Shown here piece by piece: positions 34,612 to 43,392 of a DNA stretch of 64,000 nt. Source of the stretch: Microbacterium terricola. GTDB lineage: Bacteria; Actinomycetota; Actinomycetes; Actinomycetales; Microbacteriaceae. The first letter of the stretch is position 1, and the number at the start of each line of letters is the position of its first letter. The stretch spans positions 2,852,001-2,916,000 of the forward strand of contig NZ_AP027141.1 of assembly GCF_027943945.1 (NCBI RefSeq). Reading direction: 5' to 3'. The position numbers and the translations under genes were made by a program. Below the pieces are notes generated by a model. It was not told the origin of the DNA. It saw only the letters and a list, made by a program, of their open reading frames with translations, and did not search any database.

Positions 34612-37600
34612 TCAGATCACGGCCTCGGACCACGGGTCGGGGTTGCCGAAGCGGTGGGCGGTGATGCTGATCGACTGCTCACGCAGGAACGGGAGCAGCT
34701 CGAGACGGCCGGCGGTCGTGACCTCGTTGGCGCAGACGGCGAGGTCGGGGTCGCCCGCCGTCGCCTCGGCGAGCGCTCCGTGCAGGGCGGCGACGGATGC
34801 TGCCGCCCCGACGAGCCGGACGCGCTCCGGCCGCGACTCCGCGAGCCGCATCCGCTCGATCCACTCTGGCTCTGTCTCGACGAACACCGTGATCTGCTCG
34901 TCGCCGAGCGCGCGGCGCACCTCAGCGGGGAGGCCCACGGGAACGCTCACGTCGAACGACGCCCCCGAGCGGATGCCGGCGACCACGACCCGGAGCAGCG
35001 CGTGCCACGACGCATCGCCGGTCGCACGCACCCCCACCGAGGGCATCGGGCGGTAGCGGAACAGGTTGCGCTCGACGCCGAGCTGCGAGACGTCCTTCAC
35101 CCGGCCGAATTCTCGGTCCCAGGCGATGGCATCGGACAGGGCGCCTCGGCGCAGCCACTCGAAGGACTCGTAGTCGAGGGTCGGCTGGGCCGCCTCGATG
35201 ATCGCGGTGATGCGGCTGTCGAGACCCCGCAGGTGCAGGGTCGGCGACGGCGCCGCGCCGCCGGTCGCGCGCCAGCTGCCGAGCCCGACCAGGTAGTTGG
35301 GGCCACCCGCCTTGGTGCCGCCGCCGACCGAAGAGCGCTTCCAGCCGCCGAACGGCTGACGCTGCACGATCGCGCCGGTGATGCCTCTGTTGACGTAGAG
35401 GTTGCCGGCCTCGACGGTGTCGAGCCACAGCGCCAGCTCGGCGGGGCTCTGCGTGTACAGGCCGGCGGTGAGCCCGTAGGCCACCGCGTTCTGCAGCTCG
35501 ATCGCCTGGGCGAGCGACGAGGCGTGCATGACGCCCATCACCGGGCCGAAGAACTCCTCGGTGTGGAAGCGCGAGCCGGGCCGGACGCCGACCCGGATGC
35601 CGGGCGACCACAGCCGGCCGCCTCCGCCGGCCTCATCCAGCGGCCGCGGCTCGACCAGCCACTGCTCGCCCTCGTCGAGAGTGGTCAGCGCCCACTCGAG
35701 CTTGCCCTGCGGCGGTTCGATGACCGGCCCGACCTCGCTGAGCGGATCGGTGGGCAGCCCGACGCGCAGCGAGTCGGCAGCATCCCGCAGCTGCCGTGCG
35801 AAGCGCCGGGAACGGCCGACCGGCCCGACCAGGATCGCGAGCGAGGCCGCGGAGCACTTCTGCCCCGCGTGGCCGAAGGCGCTCTTGATGAGGTCGGATG
35901 CTGCCAGGTCGAGGTCGGCCGACGGCATCACGATCATGGCGTTCTTGCCGCTGGTCTCGGCGAGCAGGGGCAGGTCGGGGCGCCACGAGCGGAACAGCGC
36001 CGCCGTCTCCCACGACCCGGTCAGGATCACCCGGTCGACATCGGGGTGCGAGAGCAGCCGGCGACCGAGCGCACCCTCGTCGATGTCGACGAGCGCGAGC
36101 ACCTCGCGAGGGACGCCCGCTTCCCAGAGCGCCTCCGCGACGACCGCCGCACAGCGGCGCGCCTGCGGGGCGGGCTTGAACACGACGCCCGAGCCGGCGG
36201 CGAGCGCGGCGAGCACCCCGCCCGCCGGGATCGCGATCGGGAAGTTCCAGGGCGGCGTCACGACCGTCACGCGCTCCGGCTCGAAGATCGCGCCGGACAC
36301 CCGGTCGAGCTCCCGCGCGGTCGCGGCGTAGTAGTTGGCGAAGTCGACGGCCTCGCTCACTTCGACATCGGCCTCGGCGAAGACCTTCCCGGTCTCGCTG
36401 GCAGCCACCTCGATGAGATCGCCGCGGCGCGCCTCGAGCGTGCGTGCGGCCGCCAGGAGGACGGCGGCGCGATCGGACGCGGGTAGGCCACCCCACGACG
36501 CGGCAGCATCCCGCACCGTGGCGACGATCGCCTCGAGGGCGTCCTCGTCGTCGACGCGTGCGGCCGCGACGGCGGCGTCGCCGAGGCTCGATCCGTCGAT
36601 GCGGGCGAGGATCTCGCGCGCCCACTCGCGGTTCGCCGGCAGTGCCGGGTCGGTGTCGGCGGTGTTGCGGAAGCCCGGTGCACCCTCGGCGACCTCGTCC
36701 TCGCGCGGCGCGAAGACCGCGGTCTCGACGAAGGCCTCGCCGCCGAACAGCTGCGCCTCGGCCGGCGGCGCGACCGGGGCGGTCTCGCCTGGGTCGATCC
36801 TCGGAGTGCTCGACCCGCGCGCGATGTCGAGAACGGCTTCGGTCAGGCCGCCGTCGTCGTCAGCCGGCGTCTGCTCGCGCCGCACCCGCCCGTCGGCGCG
36901 CACCGCACCGGTCGCGACAGGGGCACGGCGATCCTGCGTGCGGTTCGAGCCGATCGGCAGCGTGGGGTCGGCGGCCCGCGCGATCGAAGCGAGGAAGCGG
37001 TCGCGCTCACGCTCGAACAGGGCGGGCTCGTCGGCCAGATCGAACGCGGCCGACAGGAAGTTCTCGCTCGACGCGTTCTCCTCGAGCCGGCGCACCAGAT
37101 AGCTGATCGCGACGTCGAACTCGTCGGGGCGGACCACCGGCACGTACAGCAGCACGTGTCCGACTTCGCGGGTGACGGCGGCCACCTGGCCCTGTGCCAT
37201 GCCGAGCAGCATCTCGAACTCGAGTGCCGGCGTCTCCGCCTGCCCCGCGTCGGAGGTCGCCGGGCGGACGCCGCGCTCCCCTGCGAGCAGCCAGGCGTAC
37301 GCGATGTCGAAGAGGTTGTGGCCGGCGACACCCAGCCGCACCGCCGCCGTGCGCTCGGCATCCAGTGCGTAGTCGAGGCAGCGCAGGTAGTTCGCGTCGG
37401 AGTCGAGCTTCGTGCCGTAGGTCGCCAGCGGCCAGTCGTGCATGACCGCATCCACGGTCTCCATCGCCAGGTTCGCGCCCTTGACCAGCCGCACCTTGAT
37501 GCGCGCGCCGCCCGCGGCGACGCGCTGCTGCGCCCAGCCGGTGAGCCGCTGGAGGGCCGGCAGCGCATCGGGCAGGTAGGCCTGCAGCACGATGCCGGCC

Positions 37601-38367
37601 TCGAGGGCCCGCAGCCGGGGATCATCCAGGATGCGGGTGAACACCGCGATCGTCAGGTCGAGGTCGCGGTACTCCTCCATGTCGAGGTTGATGAACGTCT
37701 CCGCGCCGGCCGCCGGATCGCTCGCCGTCAGGTACAGCGGCATCAGGCGCTCGACCACCTTGTCGACGACCTCGTCGAACGCCCACATGGAGATGTGGCT
37801 GGCGATGGCGGACACCTTGACCGACACGTAGTCGACGTCGTCGCGCCGGATCAGGTCGTGGATGCCCTCGAGTCGGCGAAGCGCCTCGGCCTCGCCGAGC
37901 ACCGCCTCGCCGAGCAGGTTGAGGTTCAGCCGCGCACCGTCCGCGCGCAGCGCCGCGATCGCGGGGCCGAGCTTGTCGGGCCGTGCGTCGACGACCAGGT
38001 GTCCGACCATCTCGCGCAGCACCCGGCGCGCGATCGGCACCACGGGCGACGGCAGCACCGGCGCCATCGCTCCGCCCACCCGGACCGCGCCGCGCAGGTA
38101 CCAGGGCAGGAACTCGGGCACGAGGGGGGCGACGCCGTGGAGTCGGGATGCTGCCGCGGCGAGGCTCTCCGGGCGCATCACGCCGTCGACGAAGCCGATC
38201 GTGAACGGCAGCCCGTTCGGGTCCTTGAGGACGCCGGCGAGGCGCTCGGCCGATGCGTCGGCCGGGTAGTCGGCACTCTCGGCGACCCAGAGCCGCGCGA
38301 GGTCGACGGCGCGGGTGCCCAGATCGTGGTCGGAAGGAGTCGTGTCGTGTGCTCGGCTTGTGGCCAT
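34612..38367 (-). CDS. putA: bifunctional proline dehydrogenase / glutamate-semialdehyde dehydrogenase
   Basis: A 1251-residue PutA. Residues about 100-450 are the FAD-dependent proline dehydrogenase barrel (YVSVKVSAIASH, NLDMEEYRDLDLT, IKVRLVKGANLAMET, RLGVAGHNLFDIAYAW). Residues about 560-1000 are the aldehyde dehydrogenase (VTPPWNFPIAIP; catalytic Cys838 in GHAGQKCSAASL; TGSWETAALF). A C-terminal ALDH-like domain of about 200 residues follows, as in longer PutA types; no N-terminal DNA-binding domain, so it is not its own repressor. It converts proline to glutamate, with the pyrroline-carboxylate channelled between sites. A TAGGCT box 7 bases before the ATG suggests a leaderless message. 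Confidence 0.94.
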   Translation of the reverse strand: MATSRAHDTTPSDHDLGTRAVDLARLWVAESADYPADASAERLAGVLKDPNGLPFTIGFVDGVMRPESLAAAASRLHGVAPLVPEFLPWYLRGAVRVGGAMAPVLPSPVVPIARRVLREMVGHLVVDARPDKLGPAIAALRADGARLNLNLLGEAVLGEAEALRRLEGIHDLIRRDDVDYVSVKVSAIASHISMWAFDEVVDKVVERLMPLYLTASDPAAGAETFINLDMEEYRDLDLTIAVFTRILDDPRLRALEAGIVLQAYLPDALPALQRLTGWAQQRVAAGGARIKVRLVKGANLAMETVDAVMHDWPLATYGTKLDSDANYLRCLDYALDAERTAAVRLGVAGHNLFDIAYAWLLAGERGVRPATSDAGQAETPALEFEMLLGMAQGQVAAVTREVGHVLLYVPVVRPDEFDVAISYLVRRLEENASSENFLSAAFDLADEPALFERERDRFLASIARAADPTLPIGSNRTQDRRAPVATGAVRADGRVRREQTPADDDGGLTEAVLDIARGSSTPRIDPGETAPVAPPAEAQLFGGEAFVETAVFAPREDEVAEGAPGFRNTADTDPALPANREWAREILARIDGSSLGDAAVAAARVDDEDALEAIVATVRDAAASWGGLPASDRAAVLLAAARTLEARRGDLIEVAASETGKVFAEADVEVSEAVDFANYYAATARELDRVSGAIFEPERVTVVTPPWNFPIAIPAGGVLAALAAGSGVVFKPAPQARRCAAVVAEALWEAGVPREVLALVDIDEGALGRRLLSHPDVDRVILTGSWETAALFRSWRPDLPLLAETSGKNAMIVMPSADLDLAASDLIKSAFGHAGQKCSAASLAILVGPVGRSRRFARQLRDAADSLRVGLPTDPLSEVGPVIEPPQGKLEWALTTLDEGEQWLVEPRPLDEAGGGGRLWSPGIRVGVRPGSRFHTEEFFGPVMGVMHASSLAQAIELQNAVAYGLTAGLYTQSPAELALWLDTVEAGNLYVNRGITGAIVQRQPFGGWKRSSVGGGTKAGGPNYLVGLGSWRATGGAAPSPTLHLRGLDSRITAIIEAAQPTLDYESFEWLRRGALSDAIAWDREFGRVKDVSQLGVERNLFRYRPMPSVGVRATGDASWHALLRVVVAGIRSGASFDVSVPVGLPAEVRRALGDEQITVFVETEPEWIERMRLAESRPERVRLVGAAASVAALHGALAEATAGDPDLAVCANEVTTAGRLELLPFLREQSISITAHRFGNPDPWSEAVI

Positions 38368-38461
38368 GCGCCCAGCCTAAGGTCTCGGCGGGAGCCGGGA
38401 AGGCAGACACCGGGCCGCCTTTCGAGGCTGAGTGATTGCTGTGCGGAAGGGCGATGATCCA

Positions 38462-38487
38462 CTGTGGTCTGACCACAGTCGTATACT
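38462..38487 (+). promoter_or_regulatory. FadR/GntR-type palindrome next to a -10 box
   Basis: CTGTGGTCTGACCACAG (38462-38478) is a perfect 7-base inverted repeat with the TGGTC-N-GACCA core used by FadR-type GntR regulators. TATACT (38482-38487) follows at once. It lies between divergent putA and the camelysin-like gene, so it could control either. Confidence 0.6.
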
Positions 38488-38574
38488 GAGGGTGCATTCA
38501 CACGGATGCACGTGCCGGCGGCTCCGCCGGCGCTGTGACCGGCGGCACGTCGCCGCCCTCTGAAAGGACAGCTC

Positions 38575-39099
38575 ATGTCTTCGCGCGACCGGACGGACCG
38601 GAAGGACCGGCGCAACACCATCATCCGCATCTCGATCGCCGGACTCGCGGTCTTCGGGATCGGCGCCGCGATCACCACCGCCGCGTGGACCGACCAGGTC
38701 TGGTTCGCCGCCGAAGCGGACGTCGCCTCTCTCGATCTGAAGGGCAGCACTACGGCCACCGGCCCGTGGGACGACTACGCCACCGAGGGGGACGCCCTCA
38801 CGATCCCCGTCTCCGCGTCGGACTTCGGCGCCCTCCAGCCGAACCGCACCTACGAGATGGAGGTCTACGTGAAGAACGCGGACACCGCCGACGCCACGCT
38901 GACGGTGGACGCCGACCTGACGGGCGCGATCGCCGACGCCGGCTCGACCATCACGGTCGACGCCGTGGCCGCCGAGACCGCTCTCGCGACCGACGACGTC
39001 ACGGCGGTCACCATCACGCTGACCACCGGCGACATCCCGGCCACGCTCCAGGGCGCGACGGGGACCGCGCTGGTCACCGTCACCGGAACCAGCAGCTGA
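38575..39099 (+). CDS. camelysin/TasA-like SipW-dependent secreted protein (locus 2)
   Basis: A 174-residue protein: basic/acidic head MSSRDRTDRKDRRN, one hydrophobic segment (residues 15-34) and TTAAWTDQVWFAAEAD after it, the SipW-type cleavage pattern (here AA-W-T-D, compare AA-F-T-A and AA-F-S-D in locus 1). The mature part is a small beta-sandwich (LTIPVSASDFGALQPNRTYEMEVYVKNADT), rich in Thr, Ala and Asp. Probably a surface-exposed structural protein. AAAGGA SD upstream, and a strong TATACT -10 at 38482. First gene of a three-gene operon with SipW. Confidence 0.8.
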   Translation: MSSRDRTDRKDRRNTIIRISIAGLAVFGIGAAITTAAWTDQVWFAAEADVASLDLKGSTTATGPWDDYATEGDALTIPVSASDFGALQPNRTYEMEVYVKNADTADATLTVDADLTGAIADAGSTITVDAVAAETALATDDVTAVTITLTTGDIPATLQGATGTALVTVTGTSS

Positions 39100-39130
39100 C
39101 CGCGCGCACGCCCACGGCAGGAAGAAGCTC

Positions 39131-39667
39131 ATGAGCACCGTCGTCGGCCGCGCCCTGCGCGCGATCAGTTCCGCCGTGCTGTGGCTTCTCGTCGCCGTGG
39201 GCGTGCTCTGCGGCGGGCTCTGGGCCGCGAACGCGGCGGGGCTCGTCCAGCCCCTCGTCGTCGCCTCGGGCTCGATGTCACCCGGCATCCGGACCGGCGA
39301 CCTCCTGTTCGCCACGCCCACCCCGGCCTCCGAGGTCGCGGTGGGCGAGGTGACCACCCTGCACAGCGAGGTGACCGGAAAGCTGGTCACCCACCGGGTG
39401 ATCGAGATCACCCGGTCGGGCGACACCGTCTCGGTGCGCATGCAGGGCGACGCGAACCAGGCCGCCGATCCCGAGGCCTACGTCGTCGACGCCGACGCAT
39501 CGGTCTGGCAGCCGACGTGGACCATCCCGGGCGGCAGCTACGCCGTCATGACGCTGATGCGCCCGGCCGTCGCGATCCCCGGCATGCTCGGGATCCTCGC
39601 CCTCGTCGGCCTGACGCTGCTCCCCGCCCGTCGCCCCGCGGTGGCACCCGAGGCGGTGCCGGCCTGA
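39131..39667 (+). CDS. sipW: SipW-type signal peptidase I
   Basis: A 178-residue membrane signal peptidase with two helices (residues 10-38 and about 140-165). Catalytic Ser48 in VVASGSMSPGIRTGD and His88 in LVTHRVIEI, plus QGDANQAADPE, mark the archaeal/ER-like SipW class that uses Ser-His, not Ser-Lys. It likely matures the camelysin-like protein upstream and the 279-residue protein downstream, which it overlaps by one base (TGATG). The symbol is by family likeness only. Confidence 0.87.
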   Translation: MSTVVGRALRAISSAVLWLLVAVGVLCGGLWAANAAGLVQPLVVASGSMSPGIRTGDLLFATPTPASEVAVGEVTTLHSEVTGKLVTHRVIEITRSGDTVSVRMQGDANQAADPEAYVVDADASVWQPTWTIPGGSYAVMTLMRPAVAIPGMLGILALVGLTLLPARRPAVAPEAVPA

Positions 39668-40506
39668 TGAACGGTCTCGCGCGCGCCGCCGCAGGCGCTG
39701 CCGCCGCCGTGGCCGTCCTGCTCGCGGCGGGCAGCGTGACGTCGACCAGCGCCGCCTGGACGGACTCCGTGCACGTCGCCGCTGCGACGGACGTCGGCAC
39801 CTGGGCCGACCAGGAGCCCGACATGAACGGCCCGTTCGAACCGGGCGAGCCGAGCACGGTGATCGGCCAGGCGTCATGGACGATGCCCGCGACCAACACC
39901 TCGGGCTACTGCGCCGCACTCACCATCACGACGACCTCGCCCACGCCGATCCCCTGGTCGATGATCATCCACCTCGATGAAGCGCCGTACTGGGGCGCCG
40001 CCGGCATGATCTGGGGACAGGACGTCGAGGTCACTCCGGTATCCGGCGACCCGACCCGCGCCGTCGTGACCGGCCGGTATCCCTACGAGACGATCGCGGC
40101 CGGCACGGTGCTGACCACGAGCATCTGCAACGCCAACGCCGTGGCACCCCCGGTCGGCGACCCGGACTGGTACACCGTGACGACCGCGGTCAAGGGAACC
40201 TGGACCGCCACACGAGCCTGCATCGACATCACTGTCACCGGGCGGCGCGACCTCGCCGAGTATCCGTACTTCTTCGGCTGGACGACCACGGTCGACCTCT
40301 CGGCGGCCAAGGCGGCCATGACGGCCGCAGGCGGGCACGTGAACCACGTGGACTGGTCGCCCGCGCCGTCCGGCGGGTACGCGTTCACGGTCGATCCGTC
40401 GTCGAACAGCCCCGTCGCCGACCGCTACACGCTCACCAGCGGGACGATCACCGCGCTCCGCGGCACGCAGAGCCAGACGATCACCGTCTGCGTGAACGGC
40501 TACTGA
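39667..40506 (+). CDS. SipW-dependent secreted beta-rich protein
   Basis: A 279-residue exported protein. An Ala-rich hydrophobic segment (residues 5-25) ends in TSTSAAWTDSVHVAA, the same AA-W-T-D cleavage pattern. The mature part is a Thr/Val-rich beta protein with Cys residues (SGYCAALTITTTSPTPIPWSMII; TTSICNANA; TRACIDITVTG). Its place right after SipW, and its layout (Cys, then a strand with NT/TT-T-x-I-x-x-W), resemble the C-terminal half of the fused protein at 27789-28871. Function unknown; adhesion or carbohydrate binding are possibilities. Confidence 0.78.
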   Translation: MNGLARAAAGAAAAVAVLLAAGSVTSTSAAWTDSVHVAAATDVGTWADQEPDMNGPFEPGEPSTVIGQASWTMPATNTSGYCAALTITTTSPTPIPWSMIIHLDEAPYWGAAGMIWGQDVEVTPVSGDPTRAVVTGRYPYETIAAGTVLTTSICNANAVAPPVGDPDWYTVTTAVKGTWTATRACIDITVTGRRDLAEYPYFFGWTTTVDLSAAKAAMTAAGGHVNHVDWSPAPSGGYAFTVDPSSNSPVADRYTLTSGTITALRGTQSQTITVCVNGY

Positions 40507-40519
40507 GCCGGGTCGGGAC

Positions 40520-41101
40520 TCAGCGCCACTCGCTCGGCGCCGGCGCCTTCGTCGAGGGGAGCGCCGCGCCGGTCGCCCAGGCGGTGACCCACTCGGGCAG
40601 CGGCGGCAGGTCGTCGGGCCGGTGCAGCGCTTCGAACAGCTCCTCGAGCGGCACCACTCCTCCGCTGCGACGCAGGAAGCGGGCGCGCACGACCATCTCG
40701 GCGTAGATCTCGCCATCCACCACCGCGCGGTGGATCTGGTAGACGGCCCTGTCGTCGTGCCCGTACAGCCGTGACTCGACGGTGAAGCGCTGCCAGAGCT
40801 GCAGCGACTTGCGGAAGGTGATGGTCTCGTTGGCCACGACCGCGTACCAGCCGCGCTCGTTCATGGCGTCCCAGATGCCGGTGCGGATGAGCAGGTCGAA
40901 CCGGCCCAGGTCGAACAGAGAGGCGTACCGGCCGTTGTTCATGTGCCGCAGCAGGTCGATGTCCGTCGGCAGCGTGCGCAGTCGCACCCGACCCACCGAG
41001 GCCGGGTCGATCCTGCCGCGACGGCGCAGCAGCACCTTCGCGCGCCAGATGGTCAGGAGGGTTCGCCACCACACGTTCACGAGGCGCGATGTTAGCCGCA
41101 T
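40520..41101 (-). CDS. hot-dog-fold acyl-CoA thioesterase-like protein
   Basis: A 193-residue protein of the 4HBT/THEM6-like thioesterase group: LPTDIDLLRHMNNGRYASLFDLGRFDLLIRTG (in two parts, residues 45-76) with the D-x-x-x-H-x-N hot-dog motif, and RFLRRSGGVVPLEELFEALH near the end. Likely hydrolyses acyl-CoA thioesters, substrate unknown. ATG at 41101 (MRLTSRLVNVWW) is assumed; a GTG seven codons later is possible. Single gene, convergent with the SipW operon. Confidence 0.75.
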   Translation of the reverse strand: MRLTSRLVNVWWRTLLTIWRAKVLLRRRGRIDPASVGRVRLRTLPTDIDLLRHMNNGRYASLFDLGRFDLLIRTGIWDAMNERGWYAVVANETITFRKSLQLWQRFTVESRLYGHDDRAVYQIHRAVVDGEIYAEMVVRARFLRRSGGVVPLEELFEALHRPDDLPPLPEWVTAWATGAALPSTKAPAPSEWR

Positions 41102-41222
41102 CCGCGACAGATCCCGCAATCGCGTTGTCACTCCTCGACAAGTTTTCGCGCCCTCATTCGCACGGGATTTCTCCCGGTCTGCTCGATTAGGCCTCCTGCC
41201 GCCTTCGACGTAGAGTCTGGCC
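41102..41222. promoter_or_regulatory. divergent promoter region, thioesterase/GNAT
   Basis: TAGAGT at 41211-41216 lies 7 bases before the GNAT ATG (41223), which suggests a leaderless message. No clear -35 or operator is visible for either gene in these 121 bases. Confidence 0.4.
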
Positions 41223-41729
41223 ATGGAAGCCGAACTGCAGACAGACATCGTGGTCCGTCCTGTGCGGGACGTGGACGCCGAAGCACTCGGACGCGTCCAC
41301 GCGACCTGCTGGCACGAGACCTACGACCACCTCATCAGCAAGGCCGCGCTCGAGCGCGTGTCGCCGCGCCGGCTGGCCGAGCTGTGGACCCACTGGGCCG
41401 TCCAGGGCCCCGATTTCCGGATGAGCGCGGCGCTCGTCAACGGCGAGATCGTCGGCTTCGTCGGCTCGGGCCCCGCCCGCGACCGCGACGCACCCCGCAC
41501 CCGCGAGCTCTACTTCATCTACCTCCTCGACGCCTGGCACGGCACCGGCATCGGCCAGCGCCTGTTCGACTCCGCGGTCGACGAGGGCGAAGAGGTGTAC
41601 CTGTGGGTCGCGGAGGACAACCCGCGCGCGCACCGGTTCTACCAGCGCAACGGCTTCACCCTCGACGGCGCCACGCACACCGAGCCCTTCCTCGGCGAGA
41701 CGCTGACCGAGGTCCGGTTCGTCCGCTGA
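41223..41729 (+). CDS. GNAT family N-acetyltransferase
   Basis: A 168-residue acetyl-CoA-dependent acetyltransferase. The acetyl-CoA-binding motif is LLDAWHGTGIGQRLFDSAV (residues 100-118), followed by YLWVAEDNPRAHRFYQRNGF, the usual C-terminal strand and helix. The acceptor is unknown. It is 9 bases upstream of cofE in the same direction and probably cotranscribed. Confidence 0.87.
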   Translation: MEAELQTDIVVRPVRDVDAEALGRVHATCWHETYDHLISKAALERVSPRRLAELWTHWAVQGPDFRMSAALVNGEIVGFVGSGPARDRDAPRTRELYFIYLLDAWHGTGIGQRLFDSAVDEGEEVYLWVAEDNPRAHRFYQRNGFTLDGATHTEPFLGETLTEVRFVR

Positions 41730-41738
41730 CCCGCTGAC

Positions 41739-42518
41739 GTGCTGCAGATCTGGGCCCTCGACGGCATCGGCGAGGTGCAGGAGGGCGACGATCTCGTCGC
41801 ACTGATCGCAGCAGCGGCCGACGGCGCACTCCAGGACGGCGACATCCTCGTCGTCACCTCGAAGATCGTCTCGAAGGCCGAGGGCCGATTCGTCCGCGCC
41901 GACGACCGCGAGGACGCCATCACGGCCGAGACCGTGCGCGTGGTCGCGTCGCGCACGTCTCCGACCGGGCACATCACCCGCATCGTCGAGAACCGCCTCG
42001 GCATCGTGGCCGCTGCGGCGGGAGTCGACGCCTCCAACACTCCGCACGGCACCGTGCTGCTGCTGCCCGTCGACCCCGACGCGTCCGCCCGTGCACTGGC
42101 GGCCGGTCTGCGCGAGCGCACGGGCGCACGGGTCGGCGTGATCGTCAGCGACACCCACGGCCGCGCCTGGCGCGAGGGCCAGACGGATGCGGCCATCGGC
42201 GCCGCGGGCGTGCACGTCTTCGAGGATCTTCGCGGCGGGACGGATGCGGAGGGCCGGCCGCTGATCGTCACGATGCCGTGCGTGGCGGACGAGTTGGCCG
42301 CAGCATCCGATCTCGTGAAGGGCAAGGCGGCCGGCCTGCCGGTCGCCGTCGTCCGCGGGCGCGCCGATCTGGTCGGCGACCTCGACCTGCCGGGGGCCCG
42401 GTCGATCGTGCGGCCGCCCGAGCGGGACTTCTTCCGGCTCGGCGCCGACGAAGCGCACGCCGCCGGCCGGGCCGAGGGATATGACCTCGGCTGGGCAGAC
42501 GGCGCCGCCTCGCGCTGA
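41739..42518 (+). CDS. cofE: coenzyme F420-0:L-glutamate ligase
   Basis: A 259-residue GTP-dependent ligase that adds L-glutamate to F420-0, corresponding to the N-terminal domain of mycobacterial FbiB. Motifs: [26 protein letters not shown] (residues 35-52), [22 protein letters not shown] and the C-terminal [18 protein letters not shown] start at 41739, 9 bases after GNAT. It lacks the nitroreductase-like C-domain of FbiB, so it is a stand-alone CofE. It supports F420 use by the oxidoreductase at 738-1724. fbiA/C homologues are not in the window. Confidence 0.92.
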   Translation: MLQIWALDGIGEVQEGDDLVALIAAAADGALQDGDILVVTSKIVSKAEGRFVRADDREDAITAETVRVVASRTSPTGHITRIVENRLGIVAAAAGVDASNTPHGTVLLLPVDPDASARALAAGLRERTGARVGVIVSDTHGRAWREGQTDAAIGAAGVHVFEDLRGGTDAEGRPLIVTMPCVADELAAASDLVKGKAAGLPVAVVRGRADLVGDLDLPGARSIVRPPERDFFRLGADEAHAAGRAEGYDLGWADGAASR

Positions 42519-42525
42519 GCCCGGC

Positions 42526-43392
42526 TCAGCGCCCCGCGCGCAGCACGGCGTCTCCGGCCGACACCTCGCCGGTGATCGTGCTGGTCGCCGTGCTCGAGGT
42601 GTCGAGGTGGTTGTGCAGCTCGCCGGCCGAGACGGAGACGTTCACGTCGTAGGTGCCGTCCGGCACCGTGAGCGTGAGCGAGCCCGCACTGACGTCGAGC
42701 ACGACGTCGCGCGGGGCGCGCTCGGTCAGAGCGACGATCAGCTCGCCCGCGCTCACCGCGAGGTCGGCGTCGGCGACGCCGGACACGGCGAGGTCGGCGC
42801 TGCCCGCGCTCACGTCGGTCTGCAGCGACGAGGCTGAGCCCTCGACGTCGAGCGACCCGGCGCTCACGGTCGTCTTCAGGTCTCCGAAGGTTCCGGAGAC
42901 GGTGAGATCTCCGGCCGAGAGGTCGAGGGCGGCATCCAGGGTCCGGCTCTCGTACTCGGCCGGCAGCGTGATCACCGCGCGGCCGTTGCCGCCGAAGATC
43001 CAGCCGAAGCCGAAGAACCCGTTCGGGGTCTGGACGGTCAGGGTGTCGCCGTCGCGCTCGAGCGTCCACGCGTCCGCTCCGCGGGAGCTGGTGACCTCCA
43101 GGGTGACGTCGTCGACGTCGCCGTACTCGAGCACGACCTCGCCGGCCGACACGTCGATGTCGAGGTCGGCGATGCCGTCGGCGGTGACCGTGCGGGTCTC
43201 GGTGTGCACGGCGGCGGCGGCGAGCCCGCCGATGATGGCGGCGGTCGCGGCGCCCAGCACGATGAGTCCGCCGAAGACGATCGCGAGGATCGCGACGACC
43301 CGGGCGGCCGGGTGCGGGGGCCGCTCCTGCGGCGCGGGCGGGGTCGGAGTGGTCGGTGCCGGCGGGAGCGGCGGCGGGGTGAGGGTGGTCAT
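42526..43392 (-). CDS. membrane-anchored DUF4097 repeat protein
   Basis: A 288-residue protein: Pro-rich head (MTTLTPPPLPPAPTTPTPP), one membrane helix at about residues 30-58, then DUF4097 beta-strand repeats of the pattern (D/L)VSAG-(D/S/E)-L-x-V, seen seven or eight times (LDIDVSAGEVVLEYGD, LDLSAGDLTVSG, VSAGSLDVEG, VSAGSADLAVSG, VSAGELIVALT, VSAGSLTLTVP). The repeats likely stack as a beta helix facing the outside. Cotranslated with the response regulator by ATGA overlap, so it may be a sensory accessory or envelope-stress target of the two-component system. Confidence 0.82.
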   Translation of the reverse strand: MTTLTPPPLPPAPTTPTPPAPQERPPHPAARVVAILAIVFGGLIVLGAATAAIIGGLAAAAVHTETRTVTADGIADLDIDVSAGEVVLEYGDVDDVTLEVTSSRGADAWTLERDGDTLTVQTPNGFFGFGWIFGGNGRAVITLPAEYESRTLDAALDLSAGDLTVSGTFGDLKTTVSAGSLDVEGSASSLQTDVSAGSADLAVSGVADADLAVSAGELIVALTERAPRDVVLDVSAGSLTLTVPDGTYDVNVSVSAGELHNHLDTSSTATSTITGEVSAGDAVLRAGR

